Of a stretch of DNA of 64,000 nucleotides, positions 1 through 9,684 are shown piece by piece (within the stretch, counting starts at the first letter, position 1; every line of letters begins with the position of its first letter). Source of the DNA: Prado023 sp963774745 (GTDB lineage Bacteria; Actinomycetota; Actinomycetes; S36-B12; CAIYMF01); the NCBI GenBank assembly GCA_963774745.1, contig CAVZGE010000005.1:165522-229521 (forward strand), given 5' to 3'. The notes under the pieces were generated by a model. It was not told the DNA's origin, did no database searches, and worked only from the letters and a program-made list of their open reading frames with translations. The translations under genes were made by a program, and so were the position numbers.

Positions 1-48
1 CCGTGTCTGCCGGTTGGTCACGCAGAGGAGCGGCGAGCTGTCGAGCGG

Positions 49-576
49 CTAGTCGAGACGCTCGATGGCAGGCCCGGTTGACGCCGTGTGCGCCTGGATG
101 GTCGGGGCCAGCCTGATCAGCGGCTGCGTGGCGAGCAGGGCGATGCCCAGTGGCAGGGCGGTCAGACCGACCACGCGGGCGAGGAACGTGACCAGGACGG
201 TGCCGGCGTTGGCCGTGGCCCCGAGGAAGTCGTTGATGGCGATGAGGGTTCCAGGACCGAAGAACATCTGGAGCAGGCCCACGGCGAGCAGAGTCAGGCC
301 GGCAGCGAGCTGGGCGCGTGCCGATGGGCTGCTGAAGGGGCGGGTCAACGCGCGGACGGCCAGGGATACGGCGATCAGGGCGGCCCCGGTCGGTGCCAGG
401 ACCCGGGCGGCCAGGTCGTAGCCCTCGAAGAGCCCGATCCTGGCGGGCGCACGGCTGAAGAGCTGATCGGTGAGGTAGTAGCCGACCACAGCGCCGATCA
501 GGAGCAGCACTCCGGCGAGTCGGGTGGAGCGTTCGACCCGACCGCCGCGGTCGTTGAACAGGTCATCACGGTCCAT
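49..576 (-). CDS. Hypothetical four-helix membrane protein
   Basis: A protein of about 175 residues with a charged N-terminus (DRDDLFNDRGGRVERSTR) followed by four hydrophobic stretches: LLLIGAVVGYYL, the region after LFEGYDLAARVLAP, AAGLTLLAVGLLQM, and VVGLTALPLGIALLA. This predicts an inner-membrane protein with a cytosolic N-terminus. The ATG at 576 is chosen because GGGGGAC lies about five bases upstream; an ATG at 588 is in frame but has no good ribosome site. I recognise no family. It is the last gene before a ~530-base gap, so it is probably transcribed alone. Confidence 0.7.
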   Translation of the reverse strand: MDRDDLFNDRGGRVERSTRLAGVLLLIGAVVGYYLTDQLFSRAPARIGLFEGYDLAARVLAPTGAALIAVSLAVRALTRPFSSPSARAQLAAGLTLLAVGLLQMFFGPGTLIAINDFLGATANAGTVLVTFLARVVGLTALPLGIALLATQPLIRLAPTIQAHTASTGPAIERLD

Positions 577-1105
577 GGCGTCCCCCATTCTGTCATCGGG
601 CCGCGGAGTCTGGCAGCCCGAGCTGGGTGCAGGTGCGTGTGGGAGCGTCGCAGCCCACAGTCCAGCGTCGGCGTCTGGATCTGGCCGGTCGGTGGTGGGG
701 TCAGCCACGGGCAGCCCCCGGGACAGGGTCAAGGTTTGCCTCACACCTATGCATCCGCCCCGACCCTCCAGCGCTGCGCCCTGACCCCCGGATTGTCCGC
801 CGGCCCGGGACGCGGTCATCTCGACGGAAACGCATCCGGGCGCGGCGGAGGCCCTGCCGCGACGGGGGAGCAACGGCAGAGCCTCCGCGGCCGAGAGTAC
901 GCCGGCCACAACCGGCGTGGTGCACCGTGGGGGCGTCGAGCCCGGTTCCCTCCCCGGCGAGGAACCCGACCCCGCACCACCCACATCCACTGATCCGTGG
1001 AAGAGCGTGAGCGCTGCAGTGATCTACGTCACAACAGGTGGCGTCGGGGGTCGGGTTCACCCGGTCGTGCACCCTCCGTCGGGCTTAGCCATGGATGCCG
1101 GCGGG
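577..1105. other. Intergenic region without a supported gene
   Basis: About 530 bases upstream of the membrane protein and downstream of the response regulator. Open frames exist on both strands, but their composition is arginine/proline-rich, as expected for random GC-rich DNA. I see no RNA gene and no long inverted repeat. Confidence 0.5.
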
Positions 1106-1777
1106 TCAGTGCAGGTCGCGGGCGTGGGCCCAGCGGGCGAGCTCGCGGCGGTTGGACAGCTGGAGCTTGCGCAGGACGGCGCTGACGTGGGTCTCGATGG
1201 TGCGGGTGGAGACGAACAGTTCGGCGGCGGCTTCGCGGTAGGTGTAGCCGCGGGCGATCAGGGTCAGGACCTCGACCTCTCGGGGGGTGAGCACGTCCAG
1301 CTCGGTGTCGGGGGATGGGGTGGGTTGGGGGTCGGCGCGGAAGGAGTCCAGGACGAATCCGGCCAGCCGGGGGGAGAACACGGCGTCGCCCTCGGCGACC
1401 CGGTGCACGGCATCGACGAGGCCTTCGGCACTGACGGACTTGGTGAGGTAGCCGTGGGCGCCGGCGCGGATGACAGTGACGACATCCTCCGGGGAGTCGG
1501 AGATGGAAAGTGCCAGCCATCGGGTTCCGGGGGCACGGTCCCCGACAGCGGAGATCACGTCGGCGCCGGTGCCTGAGGGCAGGTGGACATCCAGCAGGAC
1601 GACGTCGGGCTGGGTGGCCACGACCGCTTCGACGGCGGGGCCCACGTCGTCGGCCTCGCCGACGACCTGGACGTGCCCGGCGAGCTGGGCACGGACCCCG
1701 CTGCGGACCAGGGCGTGGTCGTCGACGATCAGCACCCGGACCGGCCCGGCCGCGGCAGGTGCGATGGGGCCGGTCAT
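1106..1777 (-). CDS. NarL/FixJ-family response regulator (PspC-kinase partner)
   Basis: A 223-residue two-component regulator. The receiver domain opens with VRVLIVDDHALVRSG and carries the phospho-acceptor aspartate in VVLLDVHLPSGTG; TKSVSAEGL supplies the conserved lysine region. The C-terminal LuxR-type helix-turn-helix reads LTPREVEVLTLIARGYTYREAA followed by VSTRTIETHVSAVLRKL. The ATG at 1777 overlaps the TGA of the true kinase reading frame (ATGA), the usual arrangement for a co-translated kinase-regulator pair. Its likely targets, by analogy with related loci, include the divergent PspC/LiaF-like gene. One reading frame runs from the kinase straight through into this gene only because of the kinase frameshift. 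Confidence 0.92.
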   Translation of the reverse strand: MTGPIAPAAAGPVRVLIVDDHALVRSGVRAQLAGHVQVVGEADDVGPAVEAVVATQPDVVLLDVHLPSGTGADVISAVGDRAPGTRWLALSISDSPEDVVTVIRAGAHGYLTKSVSAEGLVDAVHRVAEGDAVFSPRLAGFVLDSFRADPQPTPSPDTELDVLTPREVEVLTLIARGYTYREAAAELFVSTRTIETHVSAVLRKLQLSNRRELARWAHARDLH

Positions 1778-2887
1778 AGCGGCATCCGGATCTGGACCTC
1801 GGTCCCGGCGCCGGGGGCTGACCGGATGATGGTGGAGCCGCCGGCGCGGGTGATCCTCCCGATGATGGAGTCGCGCACCCCACCCCGGTCGGGCTGGGAG
1901 GGTGTCGGGGTCGAACCCGCATCCACGGTCACGGATGTACACGCTGACCTCGTCGGGGGCCATCCGGGCGAACACCTGCACGGGTTGCGGGTCGCCGGAG
2001 TGCCGGGCGGCGTTGAGCATGGCCTCCCGGGCAGCGGCGACGACGGCTTCGGTTGCCGGGGTACGGATGGGCAGGTCGCCGACGGTGACCACGTCGATGA
2101 GGGCGGCCTCGGCCTGCTCGACGCTGGCCGCGGCGTCCTGAAGCTGGTCGGCCAGCCCCGCGGGCTGCCCGGGGTCGGGCTGCTGGCCGTAGAGCCAGGT
2201 GCGCAGTCCCCGTTCCTCGGCGCGGGCCAGCCGCAGCACGGTGTCGGGGTCGCTGTGCTCCCGTTGGATCAGCGACAGGGTCTGCAGCACGGAGTCGTGC
2301 AGATGCGCGGCGATCTCGGCGCGTTGACGCACCGCGAGCCGCTCGGCGCGTTCCCGGTCCCTGTCGCGGACCAGGCGCACGATGAACGGGCTCGCGACCA
2401 AGGCGGCCCCACCGAGGACGACCGCGACCGCACCCACGGCTGCGGTCAGCGATGGCAGACCGACCTGCCCGGCGATGAACACCACCGCCGCCAGACCGAG
2501 CAGGGCGATCCCGGCGCTGCGGCGCACCAGCCCTCGGTCCGGTTGCTCCTCCGCGCGGTCCGGCGCCCACCAGACGAGGGCTGCGCCACCGGCGGCGGCG
2601 GCCAGGGTCAGGGCTGTGCTGGGGCTCAGGGCCAGGGCGACCCCTCCCGTGGCGAGCAGACCTGCGGCGAGCATCGGCCAGGGGGAGCGGGGTGGGGCGG
2701 TCGGGTCGGGCTCGGCGGCGGGGGCCAGCAGCCAGAGCAGCAGGTAGGCGACCAGCCCGATCCCGCCGGCCAGCGCGGCAACTGTGAACGAGGCACGCAC
2801 CGCAACGACAGGGACCTGCAGGTCTTCGGCCACGCCGGCGCACACGCCGGCGAGCAGTCCTCGGTCCGGTCTCCGCTGCAGTCCCAC
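1774..2887 (-). pseudogene. PspC-domain histidine kinase, split by a one-base insertion
   Basis: A sensor kinase with an N-terminal PspC domain (GLQRRPDRGLLAGVCAGVAE, then hydrophobic VAYLLLWLLAP), further membrane helices, a HisKA_3 box EIAAHLHDSVLQTL with the phospho-acceptor histidine, and an HATPase domain with MLNAARHSG and DRGCGFDPDTLP. Right after TLP the frame changes: the rest of the ATP lid (GGVRDSIIGRITRAGGST) and the terminus IRMPL-stop lie one frame over. An extra G in the run at 1891-1893 explains this exactly. As written, the frame misses the G2 box and enters the regulator. The GTG at 2887 is preferred, with GGGGAC about 11 bases upstream. It is either a sequencing error or a recent knockout; the remainder looks undecayed. 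Confidence 0.85.
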
Positions 2888-2993
2888 CCGGCCATTGTCC
2901 CCGCGGCGCTCCCTGCCCGGAATGCTGGTGCCGGGATCTCCGGGTTTTCTCCGGGTTCGTCCCGGATACCGGCACCCTGGGCTCCGGGGTGAG

Positions 2994-4493
2994 ATGTGGG
3001 TTATGGACACGATGCACCTGACGGACTCCCCCCGGACTCGCTGGTTCGCCGGCCTGCGCCGCTCCCGCTCCCGAGTCCTGGGAGGGGTCGCCGCCGGGTT
3101 CGCCGAGTTCTGGGCGGTGGACCCGCTGTTGATCCGGGTGCTGGTCGTATCCCCGCTGCTGGCGGCCTTGTTCGCGATGACCGGGCAGGTGGTCCTGGGC
3201 CTGTACTGGTCGTCCCCGCTGACCCAGCTGCTGTGGCTCGCGGCAGCCGCCACCATCGCGGCCTACCTTGTGGGCTGGGTCCTGCTCCCGAACCCCGACG
3301 GCGCCAGCCTGGCTCGCCGGTTCCTGGGTTGGGGCGGCCCGATCGGGGCACTTGCGAAGCTGGTGGTCGGTTCCGTGCTGCTGATCGCTCTGGGGTGGCT
3401 CGGTCTGGTCGCCCTGGCCCTGCTGGGGGCCCTGGACGGCATCAGCCCGCTGCTGTACGTGCTCGGCATGCTCGTCGCGGTCGGCGGTGTGGCGATGCTC
3501 GGGGTGTGGTTGGCCCGCGGCGGGGACCTGCGCGACGCCGTGCACCGACTCGGGGCGCCTGGGTTCGGGCGCACCGATGCCCCCGCACCGGCCGCATGGG
3601 CTGACCCAGCGCCCACGGAGGGTGCGGCACCCGCTGGCTGGTCCAATCCCGCGGACGGTGATCCCACCCTGGTGCTGGGCGCCGACTCCGAGCCCGCGAT
3701 GACCCTGCCGGTCCCGGGCCCGGCCTCCGGGGACCCGACCCTGGTTCTGGGTTCGGTGGATCGGGCCCGCGCGGCGGCCACCGCGGCGGCCGACGCCCGG
3801 GCCGCCGCCGCCGAGGCTCAGCGGCGGGCCCGCACCGAGGCGCGCCGTGCCCGACGGGCGCAGCGCAAGGAACGCAACCGGTGGGGCTGGCTGGTGGCCG
3901 CGGTCACCCTGATCACCGCCGGGACCCTGGTCCTGACCGACCGGGCTGGGGTCACCTCCCTCGGCTGGGCGGGGGTTGCGATGGTCTGCCTGGCCCTGCT
4001 CACCACCGGGGTGCTGGTCGGCGCGTGGTTCGGGTCAGGGCGGTGGCTGATCGCCCCCGCCCTGCTGCTCGCCGGGCTGATCGCGGCCGGCGGGCTGGCC
4101 TCCGACGCCCTGGACCAGGCCGCGACAGCCCCTCCGGTCGCGATCACGCCCAAGGAACTGCCGAAGGACGAGCAGTACGACGTGGGCTGGGAGGAAGGTG
4201 CCGTCACCGTCGACCTGACCACCACCAAGGAGCTCGATTCCCGGATGCTCAGCCTGACCGTGAACCGCGGGTCGCTGACCGTGATCATCCCCACCGACCA
4301 ATGGACCGAGGCCTACAGCGAGGTGATGCTCGGCCGCAACAACCTCACCACCGGCGGGCCGAACGTGGCGCGCTCCGCACAGCAGTCCCTGAACGGCCCC
4401 AGCGACATGGCCGTGCCCGCCGGCGGGCAGCCGCTGTACCTGGACCTGCACGTCGGTGTCGGCGAGCTCACCATCATCGAACAGGAGTCCTGA
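2994..4493 (+). CDS. PspC-domain / LiaF-like envelope-stress membrane protein
   Basis: A protein of about 500 residues. The N-terminal PspC domain contains RVLGGVAAGFAEFWAVDPLL plus two hydrophobic segments. Next come two more helices, a proline/alanine-rich linker with two similar DPTLVLG segments, an alanine/arginine helical stretch, two or three helices, and a C-terminal domain with EEGAVTVDLTTTKEL and GSLTVIIPTDQW that resembles the LiaF/DUF2154 adhesin-like fold. Three ATGs are close together (2994, 3003, 3012); GGGGTGAG sits directly before the first. Divergent from the PspC kinase-regulator pair, so it probably acts in, and is controlled by, the same envelope-stress circuit. The last codon overlaps the next start (TGATG). 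Confidence 0.85.
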   Translation: MWVMDTMHLTDSPRTRWFAGLRRSRSRVLGGVAAGFAEFWAVDPLLIRVLVVSPLLAALFAMTGQVVLGLYWSSPLTQLLWLAAAATIAAYLVGWVLLPNPDGASLARRFLGWGGPIGALAKLVVGSVLLIALGWLGLVALALLGALDGISPLLYVLGMLVAVGGVAMLGVWLARGGDLRDAVHRLGAPGFGRTDAPAPAAWADPAPTEGAAPAGWSNPADGDPTLVLGADSEPAMTLPVPGPASGDPTLVLGSVDRARAAATAAADARAAAAEAQRRARTEARRARRAQRKERNRWGWLVAAVTLITAGTLVLTDRAGVTSLGWAGVAMVCLALLTTGVLVGAWFGSGRWLIAPALLLAGLIAAGGLASDALDQAATAPPVAITPKELPKDEQYDVGWEEGAVTVDLTTTKELDSRMLSLTVNRGSLTVIIPTDQWTEAYSEVMLGRNNLTTGGPNVARSAQQSLNGPSDMAVPAGGQPLYLDLHVGVGELTIIEQES

Positions 4494-4705
4494 TGCGCAC
4501 CCACCCCGTCGACCTGACCTCCCTGGCGTGGGGGGTCATCCTGGCCACGATCACCGGCCTGCTGGGCGTGCTGGTCTTCACCGACACCACCCCCGACCTG
4601 GGACTGCTCGTGCCTGCTGCGCTGATCTGCGCGGGACTCCTGGTGCTGATCACTGCGCTGCTGCGCGGGACACCCCGCCCCGCGTCCGACGAGGTGGACT
4701 CCTGA
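4493..4705 (+). CDS. Small two-helix membrane protein coupled to the PspC/LiaF-like gene
   Basis: A 70-residue protein with two hydrophobic stretches (SLAWGVILATITGLLGVLVF and LLVPAALICAGLLVLITALL) and a short charged tail. Its ATG shares one base with the TGA of the previous gene, so it is very probably translationally coupled and functionally tied to it. Small partners of this shape are common beside PspC/LiaF-like genes in actinobacteria. No specific function can be assigned. Confidence 0.8.
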   Translation: MRTHPVDLTSLAWGVILATITGLLGVLVFTDTTPDLGLLVPAALICAGLLVLITALLRGTPRPASDEVDS

Positions 4706-4731
4706 CGGCATGCGAGGGCGAGGCTGAGCTG

Positions 4732-7388
4732 CTACCTGACGTAGGTGATGGTGACGTTGACGCGGCGGGCCTTCTTGGTCGTGGACTGCGTCCGGCCCTT
4801 GTTGGAAGCGGTGATCTCTCCGGTGATGCCGAGCTCCTGCAGGTAGCTGCGCACGGCCTGGGCGCGCTTCAATGCACGCTTCCTGTCAGCTTTGGTGGCA
4901 CCGCCTGTCCGGACCATTCCCGTGGCCTTGGCCGTCACAGCGGCCCCTGAGGGGATCTTGGCCACGAGCGTGCGCAGTGTCCGCTTCTCTGACGTGCTCA
5001 GCGTGGTCGAGTACAGGCCGAAGTAGGACTTGGCCGTCAGCGTGGTCGAGACCGGGGTGGGCGGCAGGGGTTTCGGGGAGTGCGGCCGGACGGTCACCGT
5101 GAAGGTGCCGGACGCGCGTTCGCCGCGGGCGTCGACGGCGGTGCAGGTGACGGTGGTGGTGCCCACCGGGAAGCTCGAGCCGCTGACTGGGCTGCACGCC
5201 GGGGTCAGGGCGCCGTCCTCAGGGTCGGTTGCTGTCGCGGTGAAGGTCACGACCGAGCCTGAGCTGCTGGTGGCGTCCACGGTGATGCTGGCAGGCAGGG
5301 TGATCGCGGGTTGGGCGTTGACCGTGACGCTGCTGGTGGCCTGGCTGGTCAGGTAGTTCGACGTGCCGTTGTACTGGGCGAGCACGGTGCGAGATCCAGG
5401 GGCGAGTGCGGCGTAGGTGAACGTGGCAGTGCCGGCGGCGTCGAGCGCGACGTCAGGGTCGACGACCGTCCCGTCGACGGCGAATGCCACGGTGCCCTCG
5501 GCGACGGGAGTCCCGTGCGAGTTCACCGTCGCGGTGAAGGTGACCGCCTGCCCCTGGGCCGCCGGGCTGGCGTCGGAGGTGAGCGTCGTGGTCGTGGTCG
5601 CGGGGTTGACCACCTGGGTCAGGGTGCCCGCGCTCTCCAGGTATCCGGCTGCCCCGGTATAGGTGCCGGTGATCGGATGTGCTCCGACGGTGAGGGCGGT
5701 GGTGGTCAGGGTCGCGGTTCCGTCGGCGGCGAGGGGGACCGGGCCGCCGACCGGCGAACCGCCAGCGGTGAAGGTCACCGTCCCATCGGGGACGGGGGCA
5801 CCTCCCGAGGCCACCGCGGCGGTCACGGTGACCGGCTGCCCGAATGTCGAGGGGTTGGGGGTGGCCGTGACGGTGGTGGTGGTCGGTGCCGTGGTGGTGA
5901 GCGTCACGCACCAGCCGCCGCTGATCGAGCCGGCATCGCCGGTGGCATCGTCGATGACCCACAGGCTCCAGGTTCCGTTGGGGGCGGACCCGTTGAAGGT
6001 CGCCAGCCCGGTGGCCGTGGTGGGTATGGGGGCAGGCGCGGGGAACAGGTCGGCACCGTCGGAGTCGTCGTCGGTCGGCCGGAAGGTGCCGCTGGTCAGC
6101 GGTGCCGGCACCGAGGCCGCGGCAGCGTCGTCGAGGACGACGTTGCGACCGGTGACCGCTGAGGTGCCGCCGGCGTCGCTGAGCAGGACCAGGTTCATGC
6201 CCGCGACCGGGCCGGCGAGCAGGATGTCGAGGTCCACCGGGACGGCGTGCGACACCCCGTTGAGAGCCGCCGTGACCTTGCTGAGGGTGCCCGTCAGCCC
6301 GGACACCGTGATGTTGGAGGGGTAGGGCTGGGCTGGGCCGGAGGCGGGCACCCCGATCGGACCCGTGTTGCAGAAGGTGCTGCCCGTCACGGTGGTCGCG
6401 TTGTCGATCCGTTGGGTCAGGCTGCCATTGCTCGTGAGGAATCCGGTCGAGCCGCTGAAGGTTGCCACGATCACGTGGGTGCCCTCTGACAGTGCGCTCG
6501 TGGTCAGCGCGGCTTGCCCTGAGGCGTTCAGCGGGACCGGACCGCCCAGCGGCACCGCCCCGTCGGAGAACTGCACCGAGCCCGTGGTGAGCGGGTTGCC
6601 GGCCGCGGTGACGGTCGCCGTGAACGTCACCGCGGCACCCGTCGTCGACGGCGTGCTCGAGGTGGTGATGACCGTCGTGGTGGCGACTGCGGCGACCTCG
6701 GTGGTGATGGTCAGGCTCCACCCGGTCATCGTGCCGATGTCTCCTGTGGTGTCGTCGACGATGTACAGCTGCCAGGTTCCGTTGGGGTTGATGCCGTTGA
6801 AGGCGCCGGCCAGGGTCGTCTGTGACCCGGGCGTCGGCGCAGGGGCTGGGAACGCGCGTCGCCGCCGCCGGTGTTGGTGGGCTTGTAGGTGCCGGTCGGG
6901 ATGTTGCCGGTCGGCACCGGTCCAGCCGCCGCATCATCGAAGGTGAGGGTCGCATCGGTGGCGAAGGTCAGGGTCGAGGGATCGCCGATGTCGGACAGGA
7001 GGAGCAGTGTTGCGCCCGTGGGGGCGACCAGGAGGGCGTCGACGTCGTTGATTGTGTCGTGGGTGAGGCCGGTCAGCTGGACCGTGATCCGTGTCGTCGC
7101 GCCGGTGAGGCCGCTGACGGAGACCGACGATGGATAGGGGCTGGCGGGCCCACTCTGGTCGGGAGATCCGGCCGCGGGGATCGAGATCGGCGCGGCGTTC
7201 GTGAACGTCGTCGGGCCATCGGCGGCCGCGGGTGTGGCCGTCACGACCAGGGCACTGGCACTGCCGGCCACGAGCGCGACGGCGGACACCAGGGACACCC
7301 ACCGAGCCCTCCGGTGACCGGTGAGGAACCTCCCGGCCACAGCGGGCGTTCCTCCGCCCATCCGCGACGTCCTCGACATGCCACCCAT
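4732..7388 (-). pseudogene. Large secreted Ig-like/HYR surface protein, split by a 2-base insertion
   Basis: Reconstructed length about 885 residues. It begins with a long Sec signal (basic region, then WVSLVSAVALVAGSASALVV and cleavage near ATPAAADG). Two modules resemble proprotein-convertase P-domains (GLTHDTINDVDALLVAPTGA and PNGTWSLWVIDDATGDAG). Three Ig-like repeats of the Big_3_5 kind follow (AAVTFTATVTAAGNPLTTGS, QPVTVTAAVASGGAPVPDGT, QAVTFTATVNSHGTPVAEGT), then an HYR domain (PVGTTTVTCTAVDARG) and an OmpA-like end (RAQAVRSYLQELGI). The first module is broken at 6853-6858, where CGCGCG carries an extra CG; removing it restores FPAPAPTPGSQTTLAGAFNG. The ATG at 7388 has GAGGAG upstream. 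It probably works on the cell surface or is released, perhaps in adhesion; that is inference. Confidence 0.8.
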
Positions 7389-7545
7389 ACCGCGCTCCTC
7401 GAACAGACTCGTGGTGCTGCCACCTCCTGCGGCGCACGCGAACGTGACACTAGCCGTTCGCCGGGGACACGCCCGTCGTTGCGTGGCTATGGCATTGCAG
7501 TCCTCATGGACTGACTGCTCGCAGCCCGAGGTGCTCGCCGCGGGC

Positions 7546-8565
7546 TCATCGGGACGCCCATTCGAGGAGCGCGTCGACGGGCAGCGTGTTGATGATCCGG
7601 TCGGGGGTGAGTGGGAGGCCGCTGGCGCGGGCGCAGCCGTGATCGAGGAAGTCCAGCTGCCCGGGGGCATGGGCATCGGTGTTGATCGTGAACAGGCAGC
7701 CCACGTCCTGGGCCAGGTGCAGCAGCCGGGTCGGGGGGTCCCGCCTCTCGGGGCGGGAGTTGATCTCCACGGCCACGCCGAACCGCCGGCAGGCCTCGAA
7801 GACCACGTCGGCGTCGAACTGGGACTCCGGCCGGGTGCCGCGCTCGCCGCGGACCAGCCGCCCGGTGCAGTGCCCCAGCACGTCGACGTGGGGGTTGGCC
7901 ACCGCGGTGACCATCCGTTGGGTCATCGCCGGGGAGTCCATCCGCAGCTTGGAGTGCACGCTGGCCACGACGATGTCGAGCTCGTCGAGCAGGTCGGGCT
8001 GCTGGTCCAGGGACCCGTCGGCGAGGATGTCGACCTCGATGCCGGTCAGGATCCGGAACGGTGCCAGCTCGGCGTTCAACTCGCGGACCACGGCCAGCTG
8101 CTCCCGCAACCGTTCGGCAGTCAGCCCGTTGGCCACGGTCAACCGGGGCGAGTGGTCGGTCAGGGCGATGTAGGAATGGCCGCAGTCGATCGCGGCGTGG
8201 GCCATCTCGGCGATCGGGCTGCCGCCGTCGGACCAGTCCGAGTGCGTGTGCAGGTCGCCGCGCAGAAGCGCGCGCAGCTGCTCACCACCGGGCGCGAGCG
8301 GGACCAGCGCAGCCTGCTCGAGCGCGCGCAACTCATCGGGCACGTTGCCGGACGCAGCCGCCATCGCGACGGCCGCAGTCTTGGGACCCACGTCCGCCAG
8401 GTCGGTCAGGGTCGACGTGTCGATCCGGCGCCGGAGCTCCCCGGGTGCCAGGCCCTCCAGCCGCAACGCAGCCCGGCGATAGGCCCGCACCCGGTACGTC
8501 TCGGCCTGCTGGCGCTCCAGGAGGAACGCGATGCGCTTGAGCGCCGTGACCGGATCCACTCCCAC
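7546..8565 (-). CDS. PHP-domain phosphoesterase with N-terminal helix-hairpin-helix
   Basis: About 339 residues. The N-terminus (DPVTALKRIAFLLERQ, then LADVGPKTAAVAMAA) has a helix-hairpin-helix fold like that of polymerase X. The PHP domain shows metal ligands in GDLHTHSDWSDGG, an ITLTDHSPR-like YIALTDHSPR motif, GIEVDILADGSLD, IVVASVHS, DVLGHCTGR, and NTDAHAPGQLDFL. This is the single-domain PHP family related to the exonuclease half of bacterial DNA polymerase X; substrates are probably nucleotide or DNA phosphoesters. The GTG at 8565 (alternative 8559) lies five bases from the upstream VOC gene's stop, suggesting a two-gene operon. Confidence 0.85.
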   Translation of the reverse strand: MGVDPVTALKRIAFLLERQQAETYRVRAYRRAALRLEGLAPGELRRRIDTSTLTDLADVGPKTAAVAMAAASGNVPDELRALEQAALVPLAPGGEQLRALLRGDLHTHSDWSDGGSPIAEMAHAAIDCGHSYIALTDHSPRLTVANGLTAERLREQLAVVRELNAELAPFRILTGIEVDILADGSLDQQPDLLDELDIVVASVHSKLRMDSPAMTQRMVTAVANPHVDVLGHCTGRLVRGERGTRPESQFDADVVFEACRRFGVAVEINSRPERRDPPTRLLHLAQDVGCLFTINTDAHAPGQLDFLDHGCARASGLPLTPDRIINTLPVDALLEWASR

Positions 8566-8569
8566 GACA

Positions 8570-8959
8570 CTACGTCGCGGCTTGACGATCAGGCCCCGAG
8601 GTGTCGGTGTGCCCCTGGTAGAGGCCGATGTGGTTTCCATCCGGGTCCGCCAGGACGGCCCACCAGCTGGTTTCGCTGATCTGGCTCTTGCCCATGAGCA
8701 CCGTGCCACCGCTGGCTGTCGCCTTGGCCAGGGTCTCATCGATGGAGTCGACCTCGACATACGAGCGTGGCTGGTTGAACCCCTCGTCCCGTGGGGCGAG
8801 GCCACCGCCACTGATCTCGTTGGGGGCCTGCCACATCGGGTAGCCCTCGAAGCCGGGAATCTCGGCGATCCGCCAGCCGAAGAGCGCTGCGTAGAAGGTC
8901 GTGGACCGGGCCATGTCGGTGACCGGGATGTCGATGTGGGTGATGTCGCCGTGCGCCAT
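8570..8959 (-). CDS. VOC-family (glyoxalase-like) protein
   Basis: A 129-residue vicinal-oxygen-chelate protein with two beta-alpha-beta-beta-beta halves: ITHIDIPVTDMARSTTFYAA at the start and WWAVLADPDGNHIGLYQG at the end. The paired ligand positions (H near the N-terminus, E in SYVEVDS) fit a metal-binding VOC fold, but the reaction is unknown; many actinobacterial paralogues are uncharacterised. AGGAGCGACC precedes the ATG at 8959. The downstream PHP gene follows almost without a gap. Confidence 0.85.
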   Translation of the reverse strand: MAHGDITHIDIPVTDMARSTTFYAALFGWRIAEIPGFEGYPMWQAPNEISGGGLAPRDEGFNQPRSYVEVDSIDETLAKATASGGTVLMGKSQISETSWWAVLADPDGNHIGLYQGHTDTSGPDRQAAT

Positions 8960-9122
8960 GGTCGCTCCTGCGGGGTGCCGATGTGGTGGGGTTCGACCCA
9001 TGTGATGTTGGCAGACGGCGCCAACGAGGCTCGTGATCCAGCCTCCGTCGCCCTCTGTCGCGTTGTCAAGGGTGGTGAGAGCCCCATTGCCCTGCGTCGT
9101 CCCACGGCGACACAATGCCTCG

Positions 9123-9645
9123 ATGGCAACCATCTACTACACGGCGTCGAGCCTGGATGGCTTCATCGCTGGTCCGGGGCATTCGCTGGAGTGGCTCCTG
9201 AGCCGGGACATCGACCAGGGCGGCCCACAGTCCTTCGCCGCGTTCTCCGGGAGGGTGGGAGCAGCGGTCATGGGTGCCAACACGTACCAGTGGATCCTCG
9301 ACCACGGCGACGAGCCATGGTCGCCTGAGCTGCCCGGCTGGGTGATGACGCATCGGGCGTTCGCCACCCCCGACGCGGACATCCGACTTCTCCAGCGCAC
9401 CCGTCGCTGAGGTCCATGCGGCAGCGGCGGACGCCGCCGGCGGTCGGGACGTCTGGCTCGTGGGTGGCGGCGAGCTGGTGGGGCAGTTCCATGACGCGGG
9501 ACTCCTCGACGAGGTCCACGTCCAGTACGCGCCAGCAACACTGGGCTCCGGCTCTCCCCTGCTGCCGCGTCGCATCGACCTCGACCTCGTCGACCTGGAC
9601 CGCAACCGGGACTTCGCCTGCGGGCGGTACCGCGTCCGGCGCTGA
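9123..9645 (+). pseudogene. RibD C-terminal / dihydrofolate-reductase-like protein, one-base frameshift
   Basis: The N-terminal half reads IYYTASSLDGFIAGPGHSLEW and GAAVMGANTYQWIL, typical of the RibD-C reductase family. After DADI the frame is lost and stops at once; one frame over, the protein resumes with FSSAPVAEVHAAAADAAGG, DVWLVGGGELVGQFHDAGL and RYRVRR-stop. A single extra base near 9385 accounts for it. The VGGG motif is the NADPH phosphate-binding loop. The start has CACAAT six bases upstream, so it may be leaderless. Either a sequencing error or a recent null allele; no other damage is visible. Confidence 0.8.
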
Positions 9646-9684
9646 CCGGCGGCTCCGGGAGTGTCCGGCGCGGACCCGGGAGTC

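Noticed and set aside
1106..3256. A single 716-codon frame looking like a hybrid histidine kinase-regulator fusion
   Set aside because: The kinase C-terminus lies intact one frame over and ends in an ATGA overlap with the regulator start, so the fusion is a product of a one-base insertion.
6726..7676. Extended N-terminus of the Ig-like protein up to 7676
   Set aside because: A clear ribosome site and signal peptide begin at 7388; the longer part has no coding character.
8985..9010. tRNA-like TTCGACCC T-loop sequence
   Set aside because: No acceptor or anticodon stems can be formed around it.
7546..9129. A 527-codon frame joining VOC-region sequence to the PHP protein
   Set aside because: The upstream third is the antisense-frame shadow of the VOC gene; PHP homology begins only at DPVTALKRIAF.
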